Positions 22,215-40,728 of a stretch of 64,000 nucleotides of DNA are shown here, one piece after another. A program made the translations under genes and the position numbers. Position 1 is the stretch's first letter, and every line of letters begins with the position of its first letter. The notes beneath the pieces were generated by a model. It was not told where the DNA came from. It searched no databases and was given only the letters and a program-made list of their open reading frames with translations. The DNA lies in the NCBI RefSeq assembly GCF_900496995.4, contig NC_044012.1:27107606-27171605 (forward strand), read 5' to 3'. The DNA comes from Aquila chrysaetos chrysaetos (taxonomy: Eukaryota > Chordata > Aves > Accipitriformes > Accipitridae).

Positions 22215-24445
22215 GAGACACCCCACGGCAGAGGGCAGCCGCCCCGTGGGGAGCACCGGCACTGGGGGCTGTGGGGTGCTGGCTGCTCCCTGGGGTGCGG
22301 TGCCCATCGGTGAGGCCATGGGGCTGGCCCTGGCAGCGAGGCCATGGGGCTGGGCTGTCCTTCTGTCCGTGGCCAGCAGGGGCCAAACCTGCCCAGGAAA
22401 GAGTCCGGGGCAGCCCGGGCAGTGCTGACGTGTCTGGTCCCTGCCCGCACTCTGCCCAGCCATGTGGCTGCTGCCACCCTGTCCTGGGGTATCGGGGTGC
22501 TCCTGGACTGGCTGCCAGCAGAGACCATCTCCCTGCTGGGCCTAGAGAAAACCCCTATAGCATTAGCGGGGGGTCCCAACGGTGACCGGTGCAGCCTGGG
22601 GGGGCTGCTGGGTGCTGGGGTATCCTCTTGGGGAGGGTAACAGGGGTTGGACTCCTCCCCCCAGGTACCCACATCCCGTAGGGCCCTGGGGAGTGGCATG
22701 GCAGGCGGAGGAGCCACATGTGGGGCCAAACCCCACCCTGGGGAACACCCCCCCCCCCCCATTCGGAGCTAGTGGGGCTGTGGTAGCCAGGCTGGGCTCC
22801 CTGTGAACAGGCAGCTCTTTGTAGGCCCTAGTTTAGTTTCGATGTAGGGTGTCTGTTTTGATTCCTGTGGGTCCTGCCCAGGGCTGGGGGGGGGGGGGGG
22901 GGGGAGGCACAGCCCTGCCCGGCTCCATGCAGCAGCAGCCCCGCACAGCCCCCCCCACACCCTGCGGGGCCCTGTCCCTGGCACATGACCTGATCCCCAG
23001 CTGGCAGTGGGGGGGATGTGACACTGTGCCTCAGCCACCACCCTCCCCCCCCCCCATTTTTTAGGTTTGCCCCTTCCTTCTGGCATGCAACGGCATTGCG
23101 TGTCCCCCCATCATCCTGCTGTTCATGTGCATGCAAAGACCCCCCCCCCCCCCAAAGCCCTCCCTGTGGCAAACCCCCCAGCTCCTGCCCTAATCCCCCT
23201 CCCCAGGGTGCACCCTCCCTTGCAGACCCCTCCATCCCCATGCCTGCCAGGCTGGAAGGCTGCTGGGTTTTGCTGTTGGCAACTCTGGTTATCAGCAAGG
23301 CACATGGAAAACCAAAAGCAGTAGAGGCACCCCCCCACCAGCCTTGGGGCTTGTGTCACCCTCCTCTCACCAGGCAGACTCCCCCGGCCCCAGAGTCCCC
23401 CCCAGCCCCTTGCCTACACCCTGGCACCTCCCAGCACATGCCAGGGGTCACCGGGCACCTGGTGCAGCCGTGTTCCCCAGCCAGAGCCCATGTGCTGCGG
23501 CTAAGGTGCCCATCAGCCACACGCTGCTGGGCCAGGCCCAGGACTGGTTCCCAGTGAAGCAGCTGGCTCAGCGCCTGAGCTCACAAGGGATTTCTTTGAG
23601 GAAGGTTTGTTTCCTTGTTTTTCTGCCTTTTCAGTGGTTGCCAAAACCCTCCCAGCCCCCAGCACAGGCCCAGCCCAATCCAGGACTTCCGGGGGGGCCA
23701 CCCGCCCCGGCTCAGGGCACCACTGTCCCGAAGGCTTGTGCCCTGGCACAGCCCAGCACACAGGCCAGGTCCTGCTTTGGTCCCCAGCCCTGCTGGGGCC
23801 AACCCCCTGCCCCTCAGCATGTCCCCCAGCCCTGCTGTGCTCCCCTTCCTCCCAGCAGCCCCCAAAGCAGTTTCGGGGCTCACACAGGGTTTGGAGGATC
23901 TCGAGCCAGGACCAGGCAGGAGAGGGGAGTAGGACTGGCTGGGCTCAGACATGGCTGTGCGCGCACCAGCAATGCACATACAGCCTTCACAGCACTCGTC
24001 CCACAGCTCTGTGGCCCCATTGTCACCTTGTGCAGCGGCGAGATAACCAGTTGTGCCAAATGAGACACGTTTCCTCATAAGACAGAAACTGAGGGTATGG
24101 GACAGGCGGGTGGGATATGAGCAAGAGGGATGGTGTCCCAGCAGGACATGGTCACACCCGGGGGACACAGGGAGCAGCCCCCACACCCAGGCAACTAGGT
24201 ACGATGACAGTGAATGTGAAACAACCCCAGCACAAACCCCAGGTGTGCCTGGCCCAAGAAATGAGAGCAGCCCCCCTGAGTCACCCAGGTGGGCAATGGC
24301 CATGCCAGCAACATCCCACCAGCCACAGAGCCAGAAGGGGAGTCACTCACCCAGGGGAGGCACCTGGCGTGCTGGGGAAGCTGCCGAGGCATCACGGTAC
24401 GGCGGGGCTCGCTGCAGCCCCGTGAGACACAGTGCCCGACTGCAC
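22215..24445. other. TRIM46-MUC1 convergent spacer
   Basis: About 2.2 kb between two converging 3' ends. It has several C or G homopolymers (about 22750, 22890, 23050, 23145) and no recognisable exon, RNA gene or repeat family. Frames here are short or low-complexity. Confidence 0.55.
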
Positions 24446-24889
24446 CCATCCTTTTATTGCGAAATGCGATAAATATACCACAGCCGAGGATCCTGCTTCC
24501 CCACTGAGCCAAGTCTGGCAGTAACACCCTGCATATTGACATTTATATAAAATAACACCACAAAAAGAGCAATTGAACCCCCAGGGGTGAGCACGGGGGG
24601 GGGCACGAGCCCGGACCCCCACCCACAGCACAGAGCAGGGTTGCAAAGCCAAGCGAGTGCAGGGGCCAGAGGGTGCTGGGTACCCTCCCTCCTGCCCCCA
24701 AATCTTTGTTCATCCAGTTCTGTGATGCGCATGAATCCAGCTGCTCCAGAACCATCTGGTTCCTGCTGCCCAAGGCGAGGGGCCGAGCAGCACCGGGGGA
24801 CGCAACCAGGGCTGGTGCTGCTCCCCTGGGAGTGGGAGGCTGCAGCTATCCCCTCCCCTCAGCAGTCACCCTTCATCCCAGTGCATCCC

Positions 24890-27800
24890 TCACAGGTTGT
24901 CAGAGGCGGCAGCAGGGTCAGTGTAGGTGAAGGTGCCGGCCCCCGCACCGTTGCTGCTGGCCACCTGGGGAGGGATCAGCGAAGGGGTGTCAGAGATGGG
25001 CTGGGCTGAGCCCCCTCCTCAGCCCCTACCCCGGGGCAGCAGGGGAACCCCCACACCCTCACCACGGGCACCACGGACAGGCTGGTGCTCAGCCAAAAAA
25101 TGCATCCCCCCCTGCATGGTGGGCAGCTGCACCCAGCCATGGGCACTGTGGGCACCCACCGCCTCCATGGGCACCCCAAGCCCCCCCGGGTGCAGGAGCT
25201 GGTGGAGAAGCTGAAGTGGCCCTGGCTGTGTTCCCCTCCTGCGCGATAAGCCTACCCGGCAAGTGCAAAGGTAAATATTTACCCAGGCCCCTGCTATCTG
25301 AACAGGGCAAGCTGCTTGCACAGAGCCAAGCAGCTGGATACGGTCCCCGCCTGCAGCACCAGCGTGCACGGGAGCACAGCGCACTGGGGGGATGGGGGGT
25401 CCCCCAAACCCCACATACATTACTCAGGGGAGCCGTACCCTTTGTGTGTACAGGCAGCTCCTGATTCTGCACCTGCAGGATACAGCGTGCAGGATACGGG
25501 GATCAGCCCCCTGCCACCCCTGCACTGCCCCAGCCCCAGCCCCAACCCCAACCCTACTCCCCATCCATGGCAGAAGGATGCTCTGACTCCGGCAGATGGA
25601 AGGGTCCGGCTGGGACACAGGGAGAAGGGGCAGTGAGCCCCCTGCCCACTGTGCAGGGCTGGGTAGGGGGAGCAGCCACCTAAGGTCGCGGGGAGTTCCC
25701 CAGAGCCAGGCCGTGTTTGCCAGCACCGGCTGCGCGCCCAGCGCTGCTGCTCCATCCAGGCGTGAAAGTTAGGCTCACCTCCCAGCCAGGAGGGGACCGG
25801 TGTGGGGCAGGCTCGCAGGGCCACCCATCCCCTGTCCCACCGGCTCTGTTAGCCATTAACCCAGTGGTCAAGGGACCTACCCAGCTACCGAAAAGCACCT
25901 TCCCCTGCACCACCCCAGCCCCGCAGCGGCTGGGACGCCAGGCACGAGCAGCCCCGGGAACGGTGGCACTCGGCTCTCACCTGGCTGTAGGGGTTGGGCT
26001 TGCTGTTGGGTGACACGTAGCGCCCGTGGCTCTGGTATGGGGGGTACTCGGCCATGGGGTGGTAGGAGTCCTTTGTGCTGAACAGGTCCAGCTTCCCTCG
26101 GCTTTTCCGACGGCAGGTGCAGGTGGTCTGCAGGGGGAGAGGGAAGGGGTCAGGGGCCTGGGGGCATGGGGACAGGGACAGGGGACCCACCAGCAGAAGG
26201 CAGGTGAGGACAGGGATGGGGACGGGGGACTTACCATCAGAAGGCAGGTGAGGATGCTCAGCAGCAGCAGGATGCAGACCAGGACCAGCAGAGCAATGGC
26301 CCAGTCCGGGACCATGGGCACCGGTGCTGGGGATGCCACGTCCACAGTGCCTGAAAGAGGACCAGAGCCATGTCTGGGCTGCTGGGCAGAGCCACAGGGC
26401 TGGCCAGGACAAACAGGCCTGAGAGACCCCCAGGATGGGGCATGAGGGAATGAGCCCTCCTCCACAGGGTCCAGTTAGTCTTCCCAGTGCTGTCCGCCAC
26501 AGGCACTGGGAAACTGCATTGGCTCTGCCAGCTGCAAGCCCTGAGCCTGTCCCACAGCCAAAGAGCCTCCTTGCCCCAGCCAGGATGGGGCAGCGCTTGT
26601 GAAATACCCCAGGGCACTCCCACGGGGATCCGTCCACCCTCACACCCCCAGCCTGAAGCTCCCACTCACTCTGGATGCTGGCCAGCTGCAGGTCCATGAT
26701 GAAGCCATTCTGGTCCAGGCTGTTCCTCAGTTGCTGCTCAGCAGCATCGCTGGTGACAGTGTCGTTGCTGTGCCCAAACACGAGGGTTGACTGCACCTCC
26801 ACCGAGCCTTGGCTGCCCACGAAAGGAAGCGTTAGCACCTGGAGACGCCCCGCGAGGGGCTCTGCACCATGCAGCCAGGACATGCTGGCCTCTGCAGCCG
26901 GAGCCGCTGGCCTGCTCACCTGAAACGGAGCTCACTGCATCCCTTGTAGGTCTGCCCACCCACGCAGCTCGCGCAGCCAAAGACGTATTCGAACTGGAAC
27001 AAAGCATGGGGGTGACGGCCACCTCCCCAGCAGACACCCACTCCTTCCTGTCCCCTCACCGCTCCCCCTCACAGGACCAGCCAGGGCTGCTGAAGTGGCT
27101 GGCAGAGCGGATGCTCGGAGCACTTTCATGGGGAGCCCTGACAGGATGTGGCTCCTTCCCAGCATGTCTGTGACCCAGGGGGTCTTTGCTCACCCGGGCA
27201 GCCCGCGGGAAGGGCTGGGACTTACCATGGTCAAGACAGTGTGGCTCAGGCTCCTGTACTCCTTCGACGTGGGGTCACGCAGGCTCTCGTTGAACCTCCT
27301 GTTGACGATGCGGAAGGACAGTGAGATGTGGAGGAGCAGCTGGACCGCGGTAGGAAGCAGGGCTGTGGTTTTGCTGGGGTTGGGACTGCCGCTGCTGCCC
27401 AGCACAGCTGTGGGGGTCTCCCTGGGAGCCATGCTGCCCTGAGTGGTGACAGTTCTCCATGTGAGGACGACTTGAGTACTGCTGCTCTTATTGCCTTTGG
27501 TGCTGGAGGTGGGGATCACTGTGCCACCACCTGTGGCAGAGGTGGGAACCGCAAAGCTGTTGCTAGTTGTGTTGGTGCCAAAGTAGGGGACCCAGTTGCT
27601 GCTGTTTGCAGTGGTGTTGGTGTGGGAGATGGCAGTGCTGCTAGAGACGGGCACTGCGGTGCTGTTGGCTGTGGTGTTGCCTGCGGAGCTGTTGCTGGAC
27701 TGGAAGTTTGTGGTGTTGCCTGTGGCAGGGAAGACTGTGGTGTAGGAGGAGACAGAGGTTTGGGTCCCGTTGCCACTTGTGTTTTTGGAGATCGTGACAT

Positions 27801-28862
27801 TCAGAGTGGTGGTCGTGGGGGTGGTGGTCGTCTTGATGGTTGTCTCCATCGTTGTCTCTGTAGTGGTTGTGTCAGTTGTGGTCGTCTCTGTAGTGGTCTC
27901 TGTGGTGGTCATGGCACATGTACCTACATGAAACACTAGGAGTCAGCAGCTGGGACTGCAGCACTGGTTTGCGAAGATTTTACACAGCGCAGCTCCTCAG
28001 CTAGACACTCCCCTGGGCCACAAAGTCCGAGAAGCACCACAACTTCCAGGAGCCGATCATGGGCAGCTCCTGCTGCTGACAAGGCCAACAAGACCTTCAG
28101 GAACACTCCGCAAGTGGGGCTTCTGCTGAGCACACGTGGCACCACCAAAGGTGTGGGTAGTGCCACCTGGACGGCTGGCACCAGCTCTGTGTCTAGCCCT
28201 GCAGACCGCCCCCCCCCCCCATCCTGGGGTGACCTTGCCACACTGGGGGGCTCAGGCACAGGCTGCCCACCCCCAGTAAAACCTCCTTTGCTGTGGGTCA
28301 TTGGGCTGGGAGGGTGGGGTGCCACCCGCACCCCCCCCCCGAGCCTGCATGGCCTGGCTGCTGGCCAGCACAGGCGGCTCCCGGGCAGTTTACCAGTGGG
28401 TGCTGCAGGAGCCAGCAGCACTGGAGAAGAGCCTGGGGTCCCGACGGCTCACTGAGACACACCTGCATACCAGCCTGCGAGCCCCGGGCACAGCCTGCTC
28501 CGGCTGGTCCCAGCACAGCCCAGCTGTCCGGCCCCAGCCGGTCCTTTCAGTTATAGTTAAGAGGGACCATGAACTGAGCGAGGTCCCCAGGTCCTGGCTT
28601 TGCTGGGAACAACGAGCCCTGGGGCGCTGCACCCCGGGGCCAGACCAGGAGAGATGGTGAGGTCCCTGCCGCCAGGGTGCCGCGGGCCACCAGCTCTGGT
28701 GTCCCCTGGTCCCCAGTCAGAAAGCAGCCCAGGGGACCCCACTCCCATCCCCCTGCTCCATTACCTCCCTGCTTGCCCGGGTCCCAGGCCGGCTCCCTCT
28801 GGCCTCTTACCTGAAGGTGCTGAGCCTAGCACCAGCAGCAGCAGAAGGGTGGTGAATGCCAT
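24890..28862 (-). CDS. MUC1: Mucin-1-like SEA-domain transmembrane mucin
   Basis: Seven coding exons on the minus strand: 28811-28862, 27226-27923, 26920-26993, 26670-26812, 26235-26350, 25981-26127, 24890-24964; 434 aa. A signal peptide ([14 protein letters not shown]) leads to a Thr-rich stalk (TTTETTTE..., about residues 21-55), then a Ser/Thr/Asn-rich region with eleven N-X-S/T sequons. The SEA domain runs from [20 protein letters not shown] and contains the autocleavage-type G-SVEV site (MUC1 has G-SVVV). The membrane helix is [23 protein letters not shown]. The tail keeps [21 protein letters not shown] and ends [14 protein letters not shown], close to human YHPMSEYPTYHTHGRYVPP and SYTNPAVAATSANL. 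There is no 20-residue VNTR. The poly(A) signal AATAAA is at 24453-24458. It is the apical cell-surface mucin with a signalling tail; orthology rests on synteny, SEA and tail. Confidence 0.93.
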
Positions 28863-28983
28863 GGGGCTTGTCCCAGGGGGTCCCGGTGCCTTGCGAGGCT
28901 CTGCAGCAGCTGGGCTCCCGTTAGCTGGCGGCGTGCTCGGCAATCCAGGAATCAGGAACTGGTGGCTCAACAGCGGCAGGAGC

Positions 28984-28989
28984 TTTATA
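28984..28989 (-). promoter_or_regulatory. TATA box of MUC1
   Basis: On the minus strand CTATAAAGCT occurs about 122 bp upstream of the MUC1 ATG (tttata on + at 28984-28989). Position and sequence fit a TATA box for a regulated epithelial gene, with a start site expected near 28955. The neighbouring genes show CpG-island promoters without TATA. Confidence 0.6.
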
Positions 28990-28994
28990 GAGCA

Positions 28995-31150
28995 CCTGGA
29001 GCAGGTGGGGAGGCCCCACCCTGCTACTGGCCCCAGGGAGGGGGGGTCCCTCTGCCCCACTTGGCACAGGGCATGGGTGTGCCGCCTCGCTGAGGGGGCC
29101 CCTGCAGCATCCTCCTCCTGGGTTGGGTCCCCCACACTCCCCTGGTTCAGGGAGACACTGCCAGCAGTATCCCCATGCCACAGGTGGATGCAGCCTCAGG
29201 TGGGGGCAGGGGGAAGGGGTAGTGGCCAGGCATCCGTGGGCAGAGGTGGGGGCAGCATCTGCCTGGCCCCGTGGGCTGAGCCACGGCCCCCAAGACCTGG
29301 CAGGAAGCATGGGAAGGACAGAGCCCCCCAGTCCCTCCTGCGGGGCAGAGGGGTGGGCCTCATCCTCTAGCTCAGCCCAGGGTTAATCATTACCAGCTGG
29401 CCACTGCGTCACCCTATGCTCAACTAAATGCTGGTGATCCCCCCCACTGAAATGCTTATGCAGGTGGGGCCCAGGGCCCCACAAAACCCCAGTACCTCCC
29501 AGTAACCTCCCCTCCCCAGGCCCCCCCCCCCCCCCCAGGCACGAGTGCCCCAGCAGGCACAAGACCCTCTTCCCACTCAGGACACAGCTCCTGGCCTAGG
29601 CTGATGCCTGGTGCCAGGCTGGATGCCGATGCTCTACCCCAGAGGTACCAGGTGCCACCCGTGCCAGGGTGCGGAGCCCCCGTCCTCCCTGGTGACACAT
29701 GCTCCTGGCAATACCAGTCCGCACCAGCCTTTCTGGTCCCTCCCTGCCCCTGCCCTGCGGGAGAGCCCCGATTGCCAGGCAGGGCCCCAAATCTCCAGGA
29801 GGGCTTGGCAGGCACCCCCACGCCCAGCATCCTGCCCAGCCCCGTGTGGAGCCGAACTGCCACCCGGGCTGTGCCAGGGGTGGAGGGGGGATACCGAGGC
29901 GTCGCTGCAAAGGGAGCAAAGAGGAGGGGACCCGCCCGCACTGCAGTGACAGCACGGCAAGGGATGGGTGGCCTGGGCATCAGCGTGGGCATGATGGGAC
30001 ACAGCTGCACCCAGTCCTCCGACAGGGTCCACAGCCTTAGTGCCAGGCAAAGGGGGCGCGGGTAGGGGGCGGGCAGGGCGCTCGGGGCCTCCCGGAAAGC
30101 CCCCCAGCCGTGGGGAAGGGCCGCCCCCCCCCGCCGGCCGGACAGCGCCTCCCACTGCCCCTGGCACGTTCGGCTCTTTGTACCGAGCTCGGCTCTCGGC
30201 TGCAGTTCAGCACCGGGGTTGCAGCTCCCGGCCCGCCCCTCCACAAAAGCCCCCCTCCCAGCCCGCTCAAAACGCGGCTTTAAGGGTGCGGCGTTCCCCT
30301 CGGCAGAGACCGCGCTGCGCGGGGGGAGCGGAGGGAAAGGAAGGGGCCGCACACGCAGATCCACGTCCCCGTCCCCTGAGGGCACCGGGCTCGGGGGCCT
30401 TGCGGCCAGACCGACCGTACCGGGTGCCTACACATGTCCGTGGGGATGAGCGGGGCCGTTGGGTCCCGACCCGCCCCGGCCCCACCGCCCGTGCACGCGC
30501 GGCCCGGCCCCACCCGGCGGCGCTTGAACTGCGGCGCCCCCTGGCGGGCGTGGCCCCCCGCAACGCGCGCCCCGGCTCCGCCGAGCGGGACCGGGACGGG
30601 GACCGGGACCTGGGCCCGCGGACGCCCCTCGTAGCTGGGGGGAGGGGGCGGCACGAGCCACGCCCCGCCGTGCACCTGCTGGCGGGGGGGGCGGGCGGGA
30701 CGGGAGGCGCTCGGTGCCGAGCGGTGATTTCACCTGCCCCGGCCCCGCACAGGTGCGCGCAACCCCGCCGTGATGCCCCGGCCCCCCCCGGGAAGCGCTC
30801 GCCCCCGGCCCGCGGCGGCCCCGGGGCGGGAACGGGCAGCGGACAACGCTCGCCCAGGTACCGGCACCGGCGACGCAGCCCCACGACCACCCCGTTGCCC
30901 TTTTAAGAGGGGGGCCCGAGGCCGCCGAGCCCTTTGTCGCCGCCACCGCCGCGATGGGAGGGGGGGGCCGGGCCGGGGCCGGGGCCGGCCCCGCGCGCTC
31001 CGGGGAGGGGGGGGGGCGCATTCCGCCGCGTTGCCGGGACACCCGTCGCCATGGCGACCGGGCACTGCCGCCGGGACTCGGCGCGCGCCGCGCAGTTCCC
31101 ACGGAGCGGCCCGAGCGGCGGCGGCGGCGGCTGCGCTCCGTTCCCTCTGG
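28995..31150. other. MUC1-mir-92b interval with CpG island
   Basis: The first part (to about 30030) is ordinary GC-rich spacer with a C-run at about 29520-29536. From about 30050 to beyond the mir-92b hairpin the sequence is a dense CpG island, which probably drives the miRNA primary transcript on the + strand. Very long open frames on both strands reflect the absence of A/T-rich stop codons, not genes. Confidence 0.55.
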
Positions 31151-31229
31151 GGCGGCGGGAGGGACGGGATGCGGTGCAGTGTTGTGCTCTCGCCTACCAA
31201 TATTGCACTCGTCCCGGCCTCCCGCCGCC
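31151..31229 (+). ncRNA. MIR92B: mir-92b microRNA precursor
   Basis: The 3p arm at 31201-31222 is tattgcactcgtcccggcct followed by cc, matching human miR-92b-3p over all 22 bases; the seed attgcac is that of the miR-25/32/92 family. The 5p arm (31160-31181) matches human miR-92b-5p with one difference (gggat for gggac). The base of the hairpin, ggcggcgggagg (31151-31162) and cctcccgccgcc (31218-31229), pairs perfectly over 12 bp. In mammals MIR92B lies between MUC1 and THBS3 on the strand of MTX1, as here. The family represses many mRNAs; mir-92b is associated with neural progenitors. Confidence 0.97.
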
Positions 31230-31679
31230 GTGGACTCCGCCAGTGGGACCGGCCGGGCACCGGGTTCCCCCCCCCCCCACTCCACCCCCCGCGACGACCA
31301 CCGGGAGGACGGTGCAGGACGGAGCCGAGAGCGGGGGGGAGGGGGTTGGGGGGGGGCAGCGCCCTCTCGAGGCACCGGGATCCACCCCAGAAACCGGGCG
31401 CGCAGGCTAGAAACACTCAAAACTTTATGGCCAGACTTCGGGCAGGGACCGCAGCAGCAGGCAGCGCCGCGGGCAGGGCGGGAGAGGGGGGCAGAGGGGG
31501 GGGCAGCCCCGCCACCCGCGGGGCCCCGCTCGCCCCGCTGCCGGCCGCACGCGCCGGTACCGGCAGTGCAAAGTCCGCGGGGGGGGGGCAGTGTGGGCCG
31601 GGAGCGGGGCCCGGCCGGGAGGGACTGCGGCGCTCGGAGAGCCCCTGGCGGGGGGCGGGCCCGGGCCAGGCGCGGCCGC

Positions 31680-39555
<7,876 letters not shown>

Positions 39556-40728
39556 GCCACCGGTACCGCCGGTACGGAGCGGAGAGCGGCGGCGGGGCGG
39601 GGTGGCGCGAGCGGGGAGGGGCCGGCGCTGCCGGCGAGGAGGAAACAAAGAGCCGTCAATCACGGGGCGCGCATCCCGGGGACCCCGGCGGGTGCTCGGC
39701 CGCAGCCCCGCCGGCGGAGAGGAGCGGGGCGGGGCGGGGCGCGGCGCACCGGGCCCGGGGCTACGGGCGACCCACCGGCCGCCCTGGCGCTACCCGTCCC
39801 TGGCGCTGCTCCCGCTCACAGAAATTGAGTGTGGCAGGCGCCGGTTCACCGGGAGGTCAGGCAGTCTGGGGCCGCCTCGCCAGCCAGAGCCGCCCCAGCA
39901 GCGCCGGAGCATCCCACCCCGGGAGAGCTGTTGTCTTCCCGCAGGTCGCCGGCAGCCGACGGCACGGCGACGGTGCGGGGCTGTTTTGCCAGGGCACCCC
40001 GGGTCGAGGTGCCAGCCCCCCGGGCAGGCGGAGTCCCCGGGCCCGTCGCAGATCCCCGGGCAGGCGGGAGAGGAGCGAGCGGAGCGGAGCCAGCCCGCCT
40101 GGAGAGCGCTCAGCGGCATAAATCAGCACCGGGACCCGGCCCAAGCCCTGCAGTAACACGATGAGCTCATCCCGGGAGCTCCCTCCCCTCCGCCCCGGGC
40201 TGCGGGGAGAGGGAGAGGGGGCGCCGGGGCCGCCGCGGGAGACCCCGCCATACCTTCGGGCGGCGGCGACCCGCGGGGCAGCGCCCGGGGCCGGTCTGTG
40301 CTGCCGGACCGCCCCCCCCCGGGCCTCCCGGGGGTGCTCGGGCCGGCTGAGCCGCTCCCCGCTGAGCGCCGGCCAAAGCGAGCGGGCGGCCCGCAGCTCC
40401 CCGGCCCCTGTTTACTCCTGTTTCCCCCGGCTCCATAACAACAGGCCGGGCTCAGCCCCGGGGCCGCCCCAGCCCCGCTCCCCCGGCCAACGGGAAGGGG
40501 GGGGAGACGACACACGGGACTTTCCCCTCCCTCCACTGCCAGCGGGCTCCCGCCCCTGTTTTCTTTCCATGGAAACAGGCGGGACGGAGCGCGGGTCTCG
40601 ACTCCAGGGACGCGGCGCTCCGCTCCGCCGCGCTCGGTGCACGGAGCGGCCCAGGGCCCGTGCTGCGGGGCCGCCCCGCGGTGGGGGCGGGCGGAGCCGG
40701 CCCGTGTGGTTCCGGGTCGGGTGGGAAG
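39556..40728. promoter_or_regulatory. Divergent THBS3 / MTX1 CpG-island promoter
   Basis: 1,173 bp separate the THBS3 start (minus) from the MTX1 start (plus). The whole interval is CpG-rich without a TATA box. In mammals THBS3 and MTX1 share this head-to-head arrangement. A YY1-type word aagatggcggc (40726-40736) overlaps the MTX1 ATG, as often seen in housekeeping genes with mitochondrial roles. Confidence 0.6.
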
